Of a DNA stretch of 64,000 bases, positions 23,401 through 35,964 are shown in pieces. A model generated the notes under the pieces. That model was not told the origin of the DNA, made no database searches, and was given only the letters and a program-made list of their open reading frames with translations. Within the stretch, counting starts at the first letter, position 1. Every line of letters begins with the position of its first letter. Source of the DNA: Sipunculus nudus (lineage: Eukaryota; Annelida; Sipuncula; Golfingiida; Sipunculidae); contig CM049319.1 of the NCBI GenBank assembly GCA_026874595.1, forward strand, positions 15,403,601 through 15,467,600, read 5' to 3'. The position numbers were made by a program, and so were the translations under genes.

Positions 23401-25712
23401 TTTCACAAAAGGCAAACTAATATGTAACTTCTGTAGCCTGATTCGAGGCAGCAAAACTACTGAATCAGTAAAGGCGCAATAAAAAAATTCCAACACAAAA
23501 CAAGACATTACTCTGCTGTGAAACTGGTGGACAAACTATGCTGGCCATGTTTGATACACAGAATTTACTGATATTATAGCTATATGTCATGTATATTTGG
23601 CTGCAGCAATGCAGGTAGCTAACAGATTAACTCTTTTAAAACATTCCTCACATAGCTTCCCAAATTTTTTATGGTTATGTCTATAGGTTCTTTCTCCTAA
23701 AGTTTACTGAGGAAAGACAAGTGTAATATATTACCAGTAAATGAAAATAAATGTTTTAGCTAGCTGCCTTACTTGTACAATGATTGGCAAATTAACTGCC
23801 ATTCAATATTTCTGACCAATGTTGTTTCACTTTATAAGCCTGAGAGACATCTAACTATAATTGAGGATTTGAGCATAGTCCAATAAAAATGTTTTTCCAC
23901 TCTAAACTCTAATCTCCACAGATAAAATCTCACCTGGATGCTGTCTCTGAAGTACTTTCACGTCAAAATCCATGCCCATACCTCCCCCAGTTTCTTGAGA
24001 ATGCTATTTTGTGTACCCATTAAAACTCAGATGTCACAGGTAGTATCTCAAAATCATGGGTATACCACTTTTTATTAAATATATACCGTCAACATGTTAT
24101 TGCAGTGAAATCTGACAATAATGATGTAATTTAACTTTGTATTTCAATTTATTGACAAGCCACATGTTAACAAATGGATACAGGTACCTTTGCCAGTGTG
24201 ACAAATCGATATTACGCTAAGTGCTAATTCAAAACTGCAACCAGATCATATAGGTTGTATCACCTAAGCATGGTTCTGTATCAACCCATGCTTGAGAGAA
24301 ATTTATTAAATGCTGAATGTCTCCTTCAAATGAAAACTGAAATTTCAACATATCAGTCCAGTGACATCTGACAAAATCGATATGGTTTAACTTGGTATTT
24401 TTTTTTATTAATGCATGTTATCAACTGCCCAAGCAATACACGGCAAGATGCCTGGTCCAGGTGTATGGGTTATATCAGTCTACCACCTGCCTGTATCAGC
24501 CCATTTCAGTGCTGATAACAAAATGGGCTTTGGAATGAAATGGACAGTGAAACTGTTTCCTTAATATTCAGCCAAAAACTTCCAGACATAGTGATACCTT
24601 TCACAAAAATGTTATCAAATAAATTCAATATATTTCATGCAGAGAATATTGCCAGGAAACATCCCTGCATTAAACCTTGACAGTTACAGTTATCCCAGGC
24701 ATAAAGCATACACATAATCATTATAAAACTAGTAAATGTGAAGGCAAATGTTAGATTGGAAGTTATATCAAGGTATTACTATGTATGCCAGTCTTTTAGA
24801 TAACCTGAGTGTTTTTTATTCTGCAAGCTTAGAAATGTCAAGGTTAAATATTCTAAAACTCATGCAGCTAGTCACGTTCATCAGAATACCCTGTAAACTA
24901 TTGCAGCTGGAGCGAAATAGTATTGATTATTTGTGAAATATGTGATGCATTTGTCAATTAAATGACATAAACTTCCTACGCAGCCATCCCTGAATAACAT
25001 GCATCCTTCTCCATATTTAATGTCAACAAGGACACTTAGCGCTTGAACACCATTACAAGTTGCTCAAACAAAACATTTACATTTATGATCAATTCTAGTT
25101 GTTTTAAATTCATATTAGAAGCAGTTAAGTATATATAACTTGGTACAGAAATCCATTTTACTGTATAAATTTATTGTTGTCTTCGTTCTTTTTTTATTTT
25201 AATATTGTTAAAAAAATTAGTATTAAAAAGTGCACCATGAGTGTAGTGTTTCCATAAAAATAAATTTCTCTTTTAAAAAGGAAAGTAAAATGATAAAAAA
25301 AACATAATCAATTTGACACCATTAATCAGAAATAAAATCAGCTGAAAGAGTCCTTGACATTTCAGAGAATTTCTCAACTGATTTTAGCAGGTGAATATTT
25401 AAAAGACCCAGCCAACAGCACCCCTTACATCTGCCAATCCTAATAATTTTTTCGGATGCAAAGAATCAGCGTGAGAAGTTAGTATAGGCAAGGCTGGCTT
25501 TAAGGCCATTTCCATTTTGATCCCTTTGACTTTGTCACAACAGAGTTTGGCCATATAGTGTGGGGGCATATGTCACCGAGTAATTTTTCCCAGTAAAAAG
25601 TGGAAACCCTACATTTTTGTGATCCTTAGATCTTATCCTTTACAAAAAAATATGGTGCCAATTTTTCTATTGTGGTTTTGTCATTTTTTTGGGTCAAATT
25701 TGATTTTAGAGC
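23401..25712. other. Non-coding sequence
   Basis: No gene recognised. Two similar segments near 24280-24330 and 24440-24510 ('tatcagtc...cctgtatcagccca...gcttgag/cagtgctg') may be a decayed duplication. I cannot assign them. Confidence 0.4.
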
Positions 25713-25713
25713 A

Positions 25714-26020
25714 AAACAAGGGACCCATGGGTCACGGCACTCAGCTGAAGTTTGAAATTTTTTCAAAGGCAAAATATGCAAAATATTCTTTTGTAATGTT
25801 TATCATATATATAAGCATATGAGAAGCTAATAGGATAGGGGCCCTCCTACTTAGTTATCGTAAAGTTCTAACTATATGATTGATATATGATATGACAACT
25901 AATACTCTGAAAAAGACTGTCATGAAGTAAAACAGTAAACATTTTGAGATACTGTGATGCATATGAATAATTTACAGATGGACAGGCTACTGGACAGAAT
26001 GGACTGATACCTTTATTTCA
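25714..26020 (+). mobile_element. Partial pearl-like element (head only)
   Basis: A perfect shared head, ACAAGGGACCCATGGGTCAC then GCACTCAGCTG, is followed by unrelated AT-rich sequence. A weak GGACAG-type stretch near 25980-26005 could be a decayed tail. No tandem modules are visible. Confidence 0.45.
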
Positions 26021-26129
26021 ATTTCAAGGGAATAATGCATTTAAGTTAATATTAAGGCCTATATTTTTAACGTATCCACTTTTTCCATTAATAGTTTTTG
26101 TCGGATTCATTTTTTTTTATTTAAAAATA

Positions 26130-27326
26130 AACAAGTGACCCAGGGGTCATGACGCTCAGCTGACCAGGAAGACTTGACAAAAGTAATTTTATCATCTGAA
26201 TGTCAAATTTGAATAAAATACTTTTTCCAAACTTTACCTTTTGTATAAAATCATCCAATATTCATTGGGGTACTATGGAGCTCTGTAGCATGAAGGATAT
26301 GGGTAACAGACACGTATTTTCAAGGTTTACAAGATGACTTTTCAGGGGTCTCCCAGCATGTCAAAAAATAAAATTCTAGGTCCAGTTATTATGATTTGTG
26401 CCCTGTTAACAGATGACCAAATGTTTATTCTGGGGGGTATTTCAAAGCCGCATAGGATGAAGGATATGGGTAACAGAGATGTAATTTCAGGTGCACAAGG
26501 AGACTTTTCAGGGGCCTCCCAGCATATCAGGAAAGGAGATTCTAGGTCAAGTCATTATAATTTGTGCTCTGTTAACAGATGACCAAATCTTTATTCTGGC
26601 GAGTACTTCGGAGCCCCATAGCATGAAGGATATGGGTAACAGAGACCTAATTTCAGGTTTCCAAGATGTTTCATGGACCTCCCTGCATGTCAAGAAAGAA
26701 GATTCTAGGTCCAGTCATTATGTTTGTGCCCTGTTAATATATGACCAAATCTTTATTCTGGGGGGTACTTCAGAGCCCCATAGCTCACAGAATATGGGTA
26801 ACAGGGACCTTATTTCGGGTTTCCATGTAGACCTTTTATGGGCTTCCCTGGTATGAGGACAGAAGATTCTTGGTCCAGTCATTATGATTTGTGCCCTGTT
26901 TACAGATGACCAAATGTTTAAAGATCACAAAAGTAGAGTAAAAAAACGTAAAAAAATTTAAAAAATATAGGTGGCGCCACCAATCTCCAGAAATTGATGA
27001 AACACTCCATGATCAATATCCATGCAAAGAATCATGGTGATTAATGCATTAGTTGTTCAGATACTTGAGCTTTTGTATTAAATTTTGCATTATTCTGGGG
27101 GGTACTTGAGAACCCCATAGCTCGGAGAATATAGGTCACAGTGACCTAATTTCAGGTTTACAAGGAGAATTTCCATAGACCTCCCAGGATGTCAAGTAAG
27201 AAGATTCCAGGTCTAGCGGTTACGATTTGTGCCCTGTTAACAGACAGACGCCTGGATGGCCGGACGGACGACGGACAAAAGGTGATCCCTATAGCTCAGA
27301 TGACTTACAGTCAGCTGAGCTAAAAA
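26130..27326 (+). mobile_element. Family A pearl-like element, copy A1 (complete)
   Basis: Head ACAAGTGACCCAGGGGTCAT then GACGCTCAGCTG. Four shortened modules of about 135 bp follow, each with 'ggggta.tt..gagc..catag', 'atgggtaacagagac' and 'gtgccctgttaacagatgacca'. One full module carries GGTGGCGCCACC at about 26971. A GGACGGACGACGGAC microsatellite leads into the hairpin tail 'gctcagatgacttacagtcagctgagc' ending at 27326. It has both ends and no coding capacity. Confidence 0.75.
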
Positions 27327-28291
27327 TTGAAAAAATACAGGTGGCGCCACCAGAATGCAGAAACTGATGAAACATTTCATGATCAATATCCATGCAAAGA
27401 ATCATGGTGATCAATATAATAATTGTTCAGATACTTAAACTTTTGTATCAAATTTTCCATTATTCCGGGGGGTACTTCGGAGCCCCATAGCTCAGAGGTT
27501 ATGGGTAACAGAGACCTAATTTCAAGTGTTTAAGCAGACTTTTCATGGGCCTCTCAGCATGTCAAGAGAGAAGGTTCTAGGTCCAGTTGTTACGATTTGT
27601 GCCATGTTAACAGATGACCACATCTTATGAGGTCTCAAAAATAGAGAAAAAAATTTGTAAAAATAAAAAAAATACACGTGGCGCCACCAGACTGCAGAAA
27701 CTGATGAAACATTCCATGATCAATATCCATGCAAAGAATCATGGTGATCAATGCACTGGCTGTTCAGATACTGGAGCTTTTGAATCAAATTTTCCATTAT
27801 TCTGGGGGGTATTTCGGAGCCCCATAGCTCAGAGGTTATGGGTAACAGAGACTTAATTTCAGGTTTCCAAAGAGACTTTTCATGGGCCTCTCGGAATTTC
27901 AAGACAGAAGATTCTAGGTCCAGTCATTACAATTTGTGCCCTGTTAACAGATGACCACATCTCAAGAGGTCTCAAAAATAAAGAAAAAAATTTGTAAAAA
28001 TCGAAAAAATATAGGTGGCGCCACCAGACTGCAGAAACTGATGAAACATTCCATGATCAATATCCATGCACAGAATCATGGTGATCAATGCAATAGTTGT
28101 TCAGATACTGGAGCTTTTGTATCAAATTTTCCATTTTTCTGGGGGGTACTTCGGAGCCCCATAGCTCAGAGGTTATGGGTAACAGAGACCTAATTTCAGG
28201 TTTCCAAGGAGATTTTTCATGGTACTCCCTGGTTGTCAAGTTAGAAGATTCCAGGTCCAGTGGTTACGATTTGTGCCTGGTTAACGGACAG

Positions 28292-28326
<35 letters not shown>

Positions 28327-28406
28327 GACAGACAGACAGACAGACAGACGGACGACGGACAAAGAGTGATCGCTATAGCTCAGATGACTTTCAGTCAGCT
28401 GAGCTA
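27327..28406 (+). mobile_element. Family A pearl-like element, copy A2 (head missing, fused to A1)
   Basis: Starts immediately after the A1 tail, in the middle of a module ('ttgaaaaaatacaggtggcgccacc'). Three modules follow with a period near 336 bp (palindromes at about 27341, 27678 and 28015). The copy ends with a long (GACA/GACG)n run at about 28288-28360 and the usual hairpin tail. The missing head suggests unequal exchange between two A elements. Confidence 0.7.
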
Positions 28407-29019
28407 AAAATCTGAAAGTATAAGTTAAAATATCAGAGTTCTAATTTGCAATCATTATTTATCCAGAGTGTAGCTCATATAAGGGTCATATTATGCATAC
28501 ACATATATTTAATTATTTTTAAATCACAAATGTTTAAACTGAATTTAAAACAAAATAATGCCACAACTTGGCATCTTCAAGATTATTCCTTGAATCACAA
28601 TTAAAATATTTTGTACATTAGAGTTTTCAGTACATGCTAAATTTTATTCACCGAAATAAAAAGATTCAGTACATTTGATAAAATATAAACATCTTTTCAA
28701 ATAAAGTATACACACAATTGGTTGAATGAGAGACAAACAATATCATGGTGCTAATAACTATCTCAGCTATAATTTATTATTGGAATTAATAGTCAATTTC
28801 ACACTTGGTGAAGTTTTTTACTCTTCTGAAGTAAGGAATTCCTTATCTGATGAACATCCACACTTTCATAACAATACACCACTTTGTGGACACAGTTAAA
28901 TGTGCACTTTAATCATTGTAACCCTGGTGGTACAATACAAAATCTAAAATGTAGCATAGCCTAGAATAAAAAAAATAAAATACAGAAAATTATAACATTC
29001 ATCTAGTTTATGCACAATC
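28407..29019. other. AT-rich non-coding sequence
   Basis: No gene or recognised repeat. Confidence 0.4.
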
Positions 29020-31016
29020 TGGGGAATGGGGAGGGGGGGGGGGGGAGTACAGGGTGGAGAAGAAGCTTGCTAGTAGTGGCCAAGCTGAGCAAAGGAAAGC
29101 TGCCTGGAGTTGTTTCTTAAGACAAGTGAAGGCTGTACTACTAGGTGGGCTTGATATAACAACACTTGACATGGTGTATGAAAACTTGAATATAAGTTAT
29201 TCTTATCAATCAATTCTTTTGAAATTTCAGATTTTAAAAGATTAAATCCTTATGTATATATGCTGTGAAAATAAAATCAACAGTGCTTCTGAGCTAAAAA
29301 GTGCCTTTGCCAAATTTGGACAAAATTTATTGTATTGATTAAGGTATTGATTTTTTATTTAAGCTAATAACTTAAACAAGGGCTCAATGACTGGGGGGGG
29401 GGGGGGGGGGAGTTACAACACCTTTGGATATAAATACAGAATATGGAATTAAATTCAGTGGTGCTTACTGGTGGGACTTCCAGCACCTCTGCATATACGT
29501 AAAGGATAAAATTTAATTTACATGAAATTATTTTTAAATATTTAAAAACAGGCAGAGAGATGGAAAACAAAGAACAAATATTGCATTAGATCCTATTTTT
29601 CGTTTTGTTAAGTCATTTTTTTTTAGTTTATAAATTTTACTATATATTCACAGTATATCATATATATCTGAATATTTAAATTGATTCACAAATCTAAATT
29701 GCATCGACATTTATACTTATTTAGTCAGGTAACATCACATTATGCACAAAGATATATTCTTTTTTTTATATATAAATATATTTTTAAATTTGCAAAGCAA
29801 TAAATATATGAAAATAACACTCCAGATTTCACAATTTTAAATTGCACCTTTATTTATCCATGATTTGTTTCATATATTATCAAATTATGCCTTCTGATGG
29901 GTTAATATTCTGTTTAATTATTTAAAAGGAAATAATTTCTTTAAAATGCTACATCAGAACAACGTGGCATCTCTTGGATTACTTCTTGAACTGATATTTC
30001 AAGAAAAGTTGTGCACATTGGATCAAAAACAGCTTTACATTTAAAGAAATACAGCTGACAATAACAAACCATGTATTACAATATAATTGGTTGTGTGGGT
30101 TGGGGGGGGGGGGGGGACTGGGGGGGGGGGGGGGTATTAGGGTAGGGCCCATGAGAATAAATGTATATTTATTACAACAGGGGTGTTCTGCCAGTGCTGC
30201 ATCACTAATAAGGTTACCTAGGAAAGGCTGTAGTGAGCAAGATTGGGGTCTTGGATATACAATAGCAAATAAATTAGAGCATATGAAAACTTCAATAATT
30301 AGAATAAATTTTTAAGCTTTTACTTCCAAATTTCAGAATTCAACAGATTAAATCCACATGTATCCTGGCTGTGAAAAATAAATAAAAATACTTACGAGAA
30401 AAAAACCTGCCATGGTCAAATTTGGGCGAAATTTAAGGTACCAATTTTATATTTTTGCTATTTTTTTTTAAATTTAAAAGATTTTGATCTTATTATGGAT
30501 ATACAATCAAATTTTGATTAATTAAAGTTATATTACTGAATAAAAGTCCCTAGCTTTAACATTTTTTTGTGTTAAGTGACCAAATATTTTTCCTGATTTT
30601 TTACAAAGTGCAATATGTTTTGGCCCATAACTTTTTTAAATTATATAATACAGACCTAATTTCTGGCATGTACATAGGAACTATATAGAGTAATATTTAT
30701 GGTAAATATGAGGAAAACCAGGTGAGTGGTTTTAATATTAGGCAGTCCTGAAGTGTGAAAATGGGTTTTTATTAAAAAATTGAGGTTTTTCCTTAATTTT
30801 TCAAAGGAACGAAGTCGCAAAAACCAAGTTTTTGGCTTGGTAGGAGATCTTGGGGATATCTAACATTATGCCGAATTTAGGATTCCTAGGTCTTACGGTT
30901 TCAAAACGTGCCACATCTACGGACAGACAGACGGCAAGACAGACGGACGGACCGACGGACGACGGACAATGGACCACGACTATAGTTCAGATGACTTATA
31001 GTCAGCTGAGCTAAAA
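29020..31016 (+). mobile_element. Family B pearl-like element, copy 3, with long G tracts
   Basis: Tail at 30920-31016: ACGGAC-type run, 'gaccacgactatagttcagatgacttatagtcagctgagctaaaaac'. The main module, with 'catggtcaaatttgggcgaaatttaaggtacc' (about 30412), matches the copies at 3472 and 53768. A partial earlier module lies at 29230-29350. G runs occur at 29032-29045, about 29393-29411 and 30102-30134. The last is two runs of about 15 G separated by ACT. The usual head is not seen, so the left boundary is approximate. Confidence 0.65.
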
Positions 31017-32359
31017 ACAAGCTATGTGTATAAAGCATGTTACACTATATGAGTTTATTAAATATACTTGGTATGTGAATAGGTACATTTAATATAAACA
31101 AAAAAATTAATTTTAGACAATGCTAAACTGTTTAGAGAACTAAGTTTGTTTGTTCACTATGTAACTACCTTCCAAAAAAAAAAACCTTTCTTATCCTCTT
31201 GCCCTGCTTACTTTGTTTCAGTCAAAGTTTATAATTTAACGTTTTAAATAGCATTTTAATACAAGCTGAAAGACATGTCAAAACTGAATAAAAAAATTGG
31301 CACCATGTTTTTAAGGCTTCATAGAAAGGTGAAGAACAAAAATGCATGGGGTGTCACATTTTTACAAACAAAATTTACTCAGGACAATTTCGCTAAATAT
31401 GCCCCTACACTAATATATAGATGCTATGCAACCAAACTGACCCTCTTTTTACTGATGGGACTCCCGATCTTCGTGGGATAATGCTCTTATACCACCCACC
31501 AGTGTGTCATGTACCACTGCATTTAATTCTGTCAATAACTCCCATTACTGCACAATGGGAGTTGCACGTATATAGACACAATTGGTGTGGATATTATGCT
31601 TCTCCAATATTAACTCTCCATACCTCATATGAATCAGAACTAATTTTGTCCGCTATACTGTCACTAATGGTTGCCATGCCACCTTACCTGTCACACATTA
31701 CCTTTGACCTCAACAGGAAAATCAATCGTTCTATGGACTATGAGACAACATATACAGGATGGGTGGGAATTTAAAATTTTTTGTGGGGAGGGAGGGGGGC
31801 AGTTAGCTGAGACAAAAGTGCTCAAAAGTGAGGATTCATGCTCATTGGCAAAAACATAAATTTTATCTAAAACGTGTGACCTGTTGGTCATGTTACTCAG
31901 CTGTCAATGAAATTATAGGCTAAACTGAGAGGAAGTGATTAAATTGAACCATTTTTGTGTGTGTGTGTGTGTGTGTGGTCCTACAGTGAAGCAAATAAAG
32001 CCAATGCTGCCAGAACTGCTTGACTTCCAGAGTGCTTAATGACCCAGACAGTCTTATATTTGGCTTTTCATAAACTCAGCATGTAGTAGTAATGTAGTAG
32101 TAATAAAATTGTACCATATTTGAGGACAAAATCTGAAAAACTTCAACAGTTATGGGGTGCACAAAATTTTACATTTCGGCAGATTTGATCTTGAAGAAGA
32201 AGGTCAAGGTCATCAAATTTTGAACTCCTTTGAGATTTTGGTAGAAACTATTTGCGTTTCATATTTTGGGAAAAAAATATGCAGCCCTTCAAAAGTTCAC
32301 AAGATATCCTACAAATGCAGATGACGACAGACAATGGTTCTGAAAACAACACCTCTCCC
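31017..32359. other. Non-coding sequence with a (GT)n run
   Basis: A GT dinucleotide run lies at 31955-31977. The words GTGACCTGTTGGTCA and CTCAGCTG at 31876-31902 look like a diverged pearl-type head with no matching tail nearby. A 117-residue plus frame at 31421-31774 has no recognisable domain. Confidence 0.45.
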
Positions 32360-32600
32360 TGCAAATCCGCGGAAAAGTGTGGAAAAGTGTGGAAAAAAGC
32401 GGCAGAAATCCGCGGAAAAGTGCGGAATCTACGGCAGAAATCCGCGGAAAAGTGCGGAATCTACGGCAAAAATCCGAAGATTTAAGATTTGATGTTTTTT
32501 CTAAAGAATTTTATAAATCTTCGGAAAAATGCCGCAGTCCCAATACTCGGAAAACCGCGGAAATCCGTGGATATTTTGCGGTTTCTTCGGAAAATCTACA
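32360..32600. repeat. CpG-rich 32-bp tandem repeat
   Basis: Two near-identical 32-bp units (32401-32432 and 32433-32464) contain ATCCGCGGAAAAGTGCGGAA. They are flanked by shorter partial units (TCCGCGGAAAAGTG, GTGGAAAAGTG) and then degenerate CGCGGAAATCCGTGG words to about 32600. Frames through it give repeats such as SAEKCG, which I regard as by-products. The CpG density stands out from the AT-rich surroundings. Confidence 0.8.
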
Positions 32601-33599
32601 GCCGGGAGGGAGGAGACATAAATATAGGAGAGGAGGGCTTAAATGCTGGAAAGTATGAGAAATCATAGACCATTTTTATAGGAAAATATGGGAAATATAG
32701 AGAGTCAGTAAACCCTCTGTAAAATATTTTGTTTTTAAGTCATGCTTGTCACTACTTCTTAGCTACTAATGTGGAAAAACATCAAGGTGTTCACCTTTTC
32801 AATGGATTTGTTTAAAAAAATTAAAAATGCCTTTCTGTGCACGTCTGCCTGTCTCAGGCAAGCAGAAGGGTGTTATTATGACTTCTGTTGTTGAAAGCTT
32901 AGAAAACCTATATAAGAGTATTCTTTGATCCTATAATTTATCTTCCAACTTTAATTAGCCAATTTTGTCATTCTCTTCAGGGTTTCTCTGGGTTCTTTGA
33001 TGTTTCTAATCCAGCAGTGAGACTGATTTTGTCACCGCCAGGGAGCTACATTCGCTGTATGATAATTAAATTCTTCTTTCTTCACGTTTTATGTGAGGGA
33101 CATCAAAGTTGATGGCAGGAACAAGGCTGAGTGATTACTTTCTACTCATTACAATTGTCATCTCAAAACCAAACAGACTGACTTACAAGTACTTGTCACT
33201 GGAAGCTTGATACAAAAAACTTTTTTTCTTAAAATCTTTTTAGTGGAGGCAATCAGCAGTTTTTAATGCTAAGTATGTACATCTGCAGAATTATTATTTA
33301 AGTTTTGTACAAGGTGACAGGGCAGCAGCAGATGCTTCTTCACATTTTAAAACCTGATGTCAACCAGGCCCAGTGACTAGCACACCTGTGGTCTTGAGTA
33401 TGTGACAATCATTCCTGTTGGATCATTACACCAAAAAGGCCTACAGGCCTAATGGGAACCTGTGCAATGGGATATACATCAGGTATAATGCTTCCATGCT
33501 GGACCATTACTTTTAATACATGTGTGACATGTATATATGTAGAATGCAAGTACTAAACATATTAAAATTGAGTATATAAGTACCAATTACACAAACAAC
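32601..33599. other. Non-coding sequence
   Basis: No gene or recognised repeat seen. Confidence 0.4.
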
Positions 33600-34060
33600 A
33601 CTTCTAAAATACTGGCAAGGATGTACAAAACACAAAATAATTGTAGGTGGTGCCAACAAACCACTCTTGGGCTATGTGCAAAGATGCATGAAACACAAAA
33701 CAATTGTAGGTGGTGCACAATGTCTTGTATACAACTAAAATATTAGAGATGTATAGACATGCATTTTTTCAGGCTGATATGTCAAATCACTCCTGAGAAT
33801 TAAGCAGGGACACACTGTGCAAAATTTATTGTAGGTGGCACTACCAGTCTTGTATACCATGAAGCTATCCAAGATATATATACATATGCCCAATTTCAGG
33901 CTTATATATCCAATCTCTCCTGAGAAATAAGCAGGGGCATACACTACAAAAATCATTGTAGGCAGCAACATCAGTCTTCTTCGGTATGAGAAGGCCAATA
34001 AAGATGCATGGACAGGCCAAAATTTCAGGCTGATACATGAAACTTCTCTTGAGTCAGGTG
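33600..34060. mobile_element. Decayed family C-like modules
   Basis: Three to four modules of about 130-150 bp have 'attgtaggtgg.gc.a' (a diverged form of the GGTGGCGCCACC position), 'caggctgatat.tcaaatc.ctcctgaga.ttaagcaggg' and 'tatgaagctatccaagat'. These match the body of the element at 15508-16767. No ends were identified. Confidence 0.55.
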
Positions 34061-35172
34061 CACTAGGCTGACCAAGCTCAGCTGAGGCAGGCAGTTGCCC
34101 CAAGTCAAGCGAAGCTCATTGCTAGCTTCAGCTAGAGCACTGAGTGAACTGCAGACTTGTAACTGGCTGCATCGGGTGGATTCTTGACCTGTTGCAAAAT
34201 CTGATACAGTTGGCAATCTGCCAAAGCTATGAATAGGTCCAAAATGGAACTTGGGCTGTTGCGAAATCTGAAATAGCTGGCCATCTGCCAAGCTTTTTGT
34301 AGATATACACAAAATGTTGGCATGTCGACAAATCTAGTTACACATACTGAACGATTTTGGCTACAATGTTTTTTTTTCAAGCTGCATATTCATAAGATTT
34401 TTTTTATTAGAATGTTTAGAATAATAACAGATGTCTATTGAAAGCAAAATCAGAATACAGATTTATTTTATTCATGGATTTATTATACACATAAGCTGAT
34501 TATGGAATCAATTATTTATGTACAGCTTTGCTTATATACCCAAAGATCTCATTTTGTTAATACAATAAATCTCCTAGCTTTGTTTACCAAAGGATCTCAT
34601 AGTCCTTTCTGTCAAAGGTCCAATAATTCTGCTAAAAATCATTTAAGTGATCTTGAACAAAGGCCACCTAAGTATTATTTTTGTGCAATGATAAAGAAGT
34701 TGAACCAACAGTTTAGAAGGAGAAAACTATTTACCCCTTAATTTGAAATAGGCTTACTAATGGAATGTTTACTGCAGGAATGTTTAATCCATGAAAGTTT
34801 AACCTCACGAAAAGTATCTCACGTCAAAACCACAAAAGTTTAGACCCATGAATAATTTTGCATCCACACTATTTTTTCACTTTAAAATGTTCCTTGTTGT
34901 GTCCTCAAAATGAATAAAAAAAGGGGACAAATCAATTGTTAGCAGAAGAAAGTTCTAGAAATTATTCCACATAGAAAATTAAGAATGTTTCAAATGGTCA
35001 TGTTTACCTCCAAATTGGCCTACAAAAATGTACAAAGAAAATTCACAGGTAATCAAACAATGATTACAAGCAAAATTATGTTCATGTGAAGTGCTTATGA
35101 TTTCAGATAATTCAGACACTGACCATGGTAACACCTTGATATTAGATCAATCAACAGGTAAAATTATTATTA
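34061..35172. other. Non-coding sequence with a short direct duplication
   Basis: Two similar segments of about 75 bp at 34187-34232 and 34257-34300 ('ctgttgc.aaatctgA.A.agttgg...atctgcc') form a small tandem duplication. The three overlapping minus-strand frames here have no family signature. The rest is unassigned. Confidence 0.45.
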
Positions 35173-35174
35173 AA

Positions 35175-35964
35175 CTAGGTATTTCTTGGCACCGCAGGTG
35201 CCATAGTATCCCCAGATAATTAACCCCCCCCCCCCTCCCCCAAGCCCTTGATAAGATGCATCTTAAGTTATTGCTTTAACATCATTTTAACAAGAAAATG
35301 ACACAAGGTGGTGCCACCTGTCTTCTGCAAAAGACAAAGCTATCCAAGATCTTCGGTCAATTTAATTTTTGGATCATTCAATGTAATCCTTACTGAGATA
35401 TTAAAGATTTTGTGTGAATTTCACCAAATATGGGAATATTCAAGGTCAAGGCCATCTCATAGGAAAGGTCATGACCCCAATTTAAATAAACATCATCCCA
35501 TAACCAATATCTATGTATATGCATAATATAAAAGAAATCTGTCCATTAGTGTTTGACTTATAATGCTCACAGTACTGTCAAGTGGCAATTTTGGGGGTAT
35601 TAATAGGCACGAAAACATGTAAAGAATAATAGGTGGCGCCACCAGTTTCTGGAACATGATAACCCTACTCATGATTTCCATCAACTTGATTTTGGGATCA
35701 ATCCATGTAAGATTTCTTGAGATATTTAAGAATTTGTGTGATTTTCCCCAAAATTGGACCTATTCAAGGTCAAGGACACTCTCCTAGTAAAGGTCATGAC
35801 CTCCTTTTAAATAGGCATCGTCCTCTCACCCATATCTATACATATACCAAGTTTGGTAAAGATCCATGAAATATATTTTGACTTATCTCACCAACAAGAA
35901 TTATTTGCGGCGGTGGCGGGACTGTGATGAAAACATAGTATCCCCCAACTTTGTCTGGGGATAC
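35175..35964 (-). mobile_element. Family D Helentron-like non-autonomous element
   Basis: On the plus strand it starts at CTAG (35175-35178), next to the perfect hairpin GGCACCGCAGGTGCC (35187-35201), then GTATCCCC. It ends with GTATCCCC...GGGGATAC (35938-35964), an 8-bp stem. AA lies outside both ends, as expected for insertion at a TT site read on the minus strand. The body has two modules with GGTGGTGCCACC (about 35309) and GGTGGCGCCACC (about 35632), each followed by 'gagatatttaa..atttgtgtga.tt', 'caaggtcaagg.ca.ctc' and 'aaaggtcatgacc'. A C-rich run is at 35223-35243. It has the same end design as family C but a different body. No coding capacity. Confidence 0.7.

Noticed and set aside
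26130-28406. CRISPR-like or satellite array because of regular repeats
   Set aside because: The repeats are whole 135-336-bp modules without unique spacers, inside an element with defined head and tail.
31421-31774. 117-residue plus frame
   Set aside because: No family signature; it overlaps other short frames on both strands.
32252-32658. Frames with SAEKCG-type repeats
   Set aside because: By-product of a 32-bp tandem repeat. The period is not a multiple of three, so the frame is not conserved between units.
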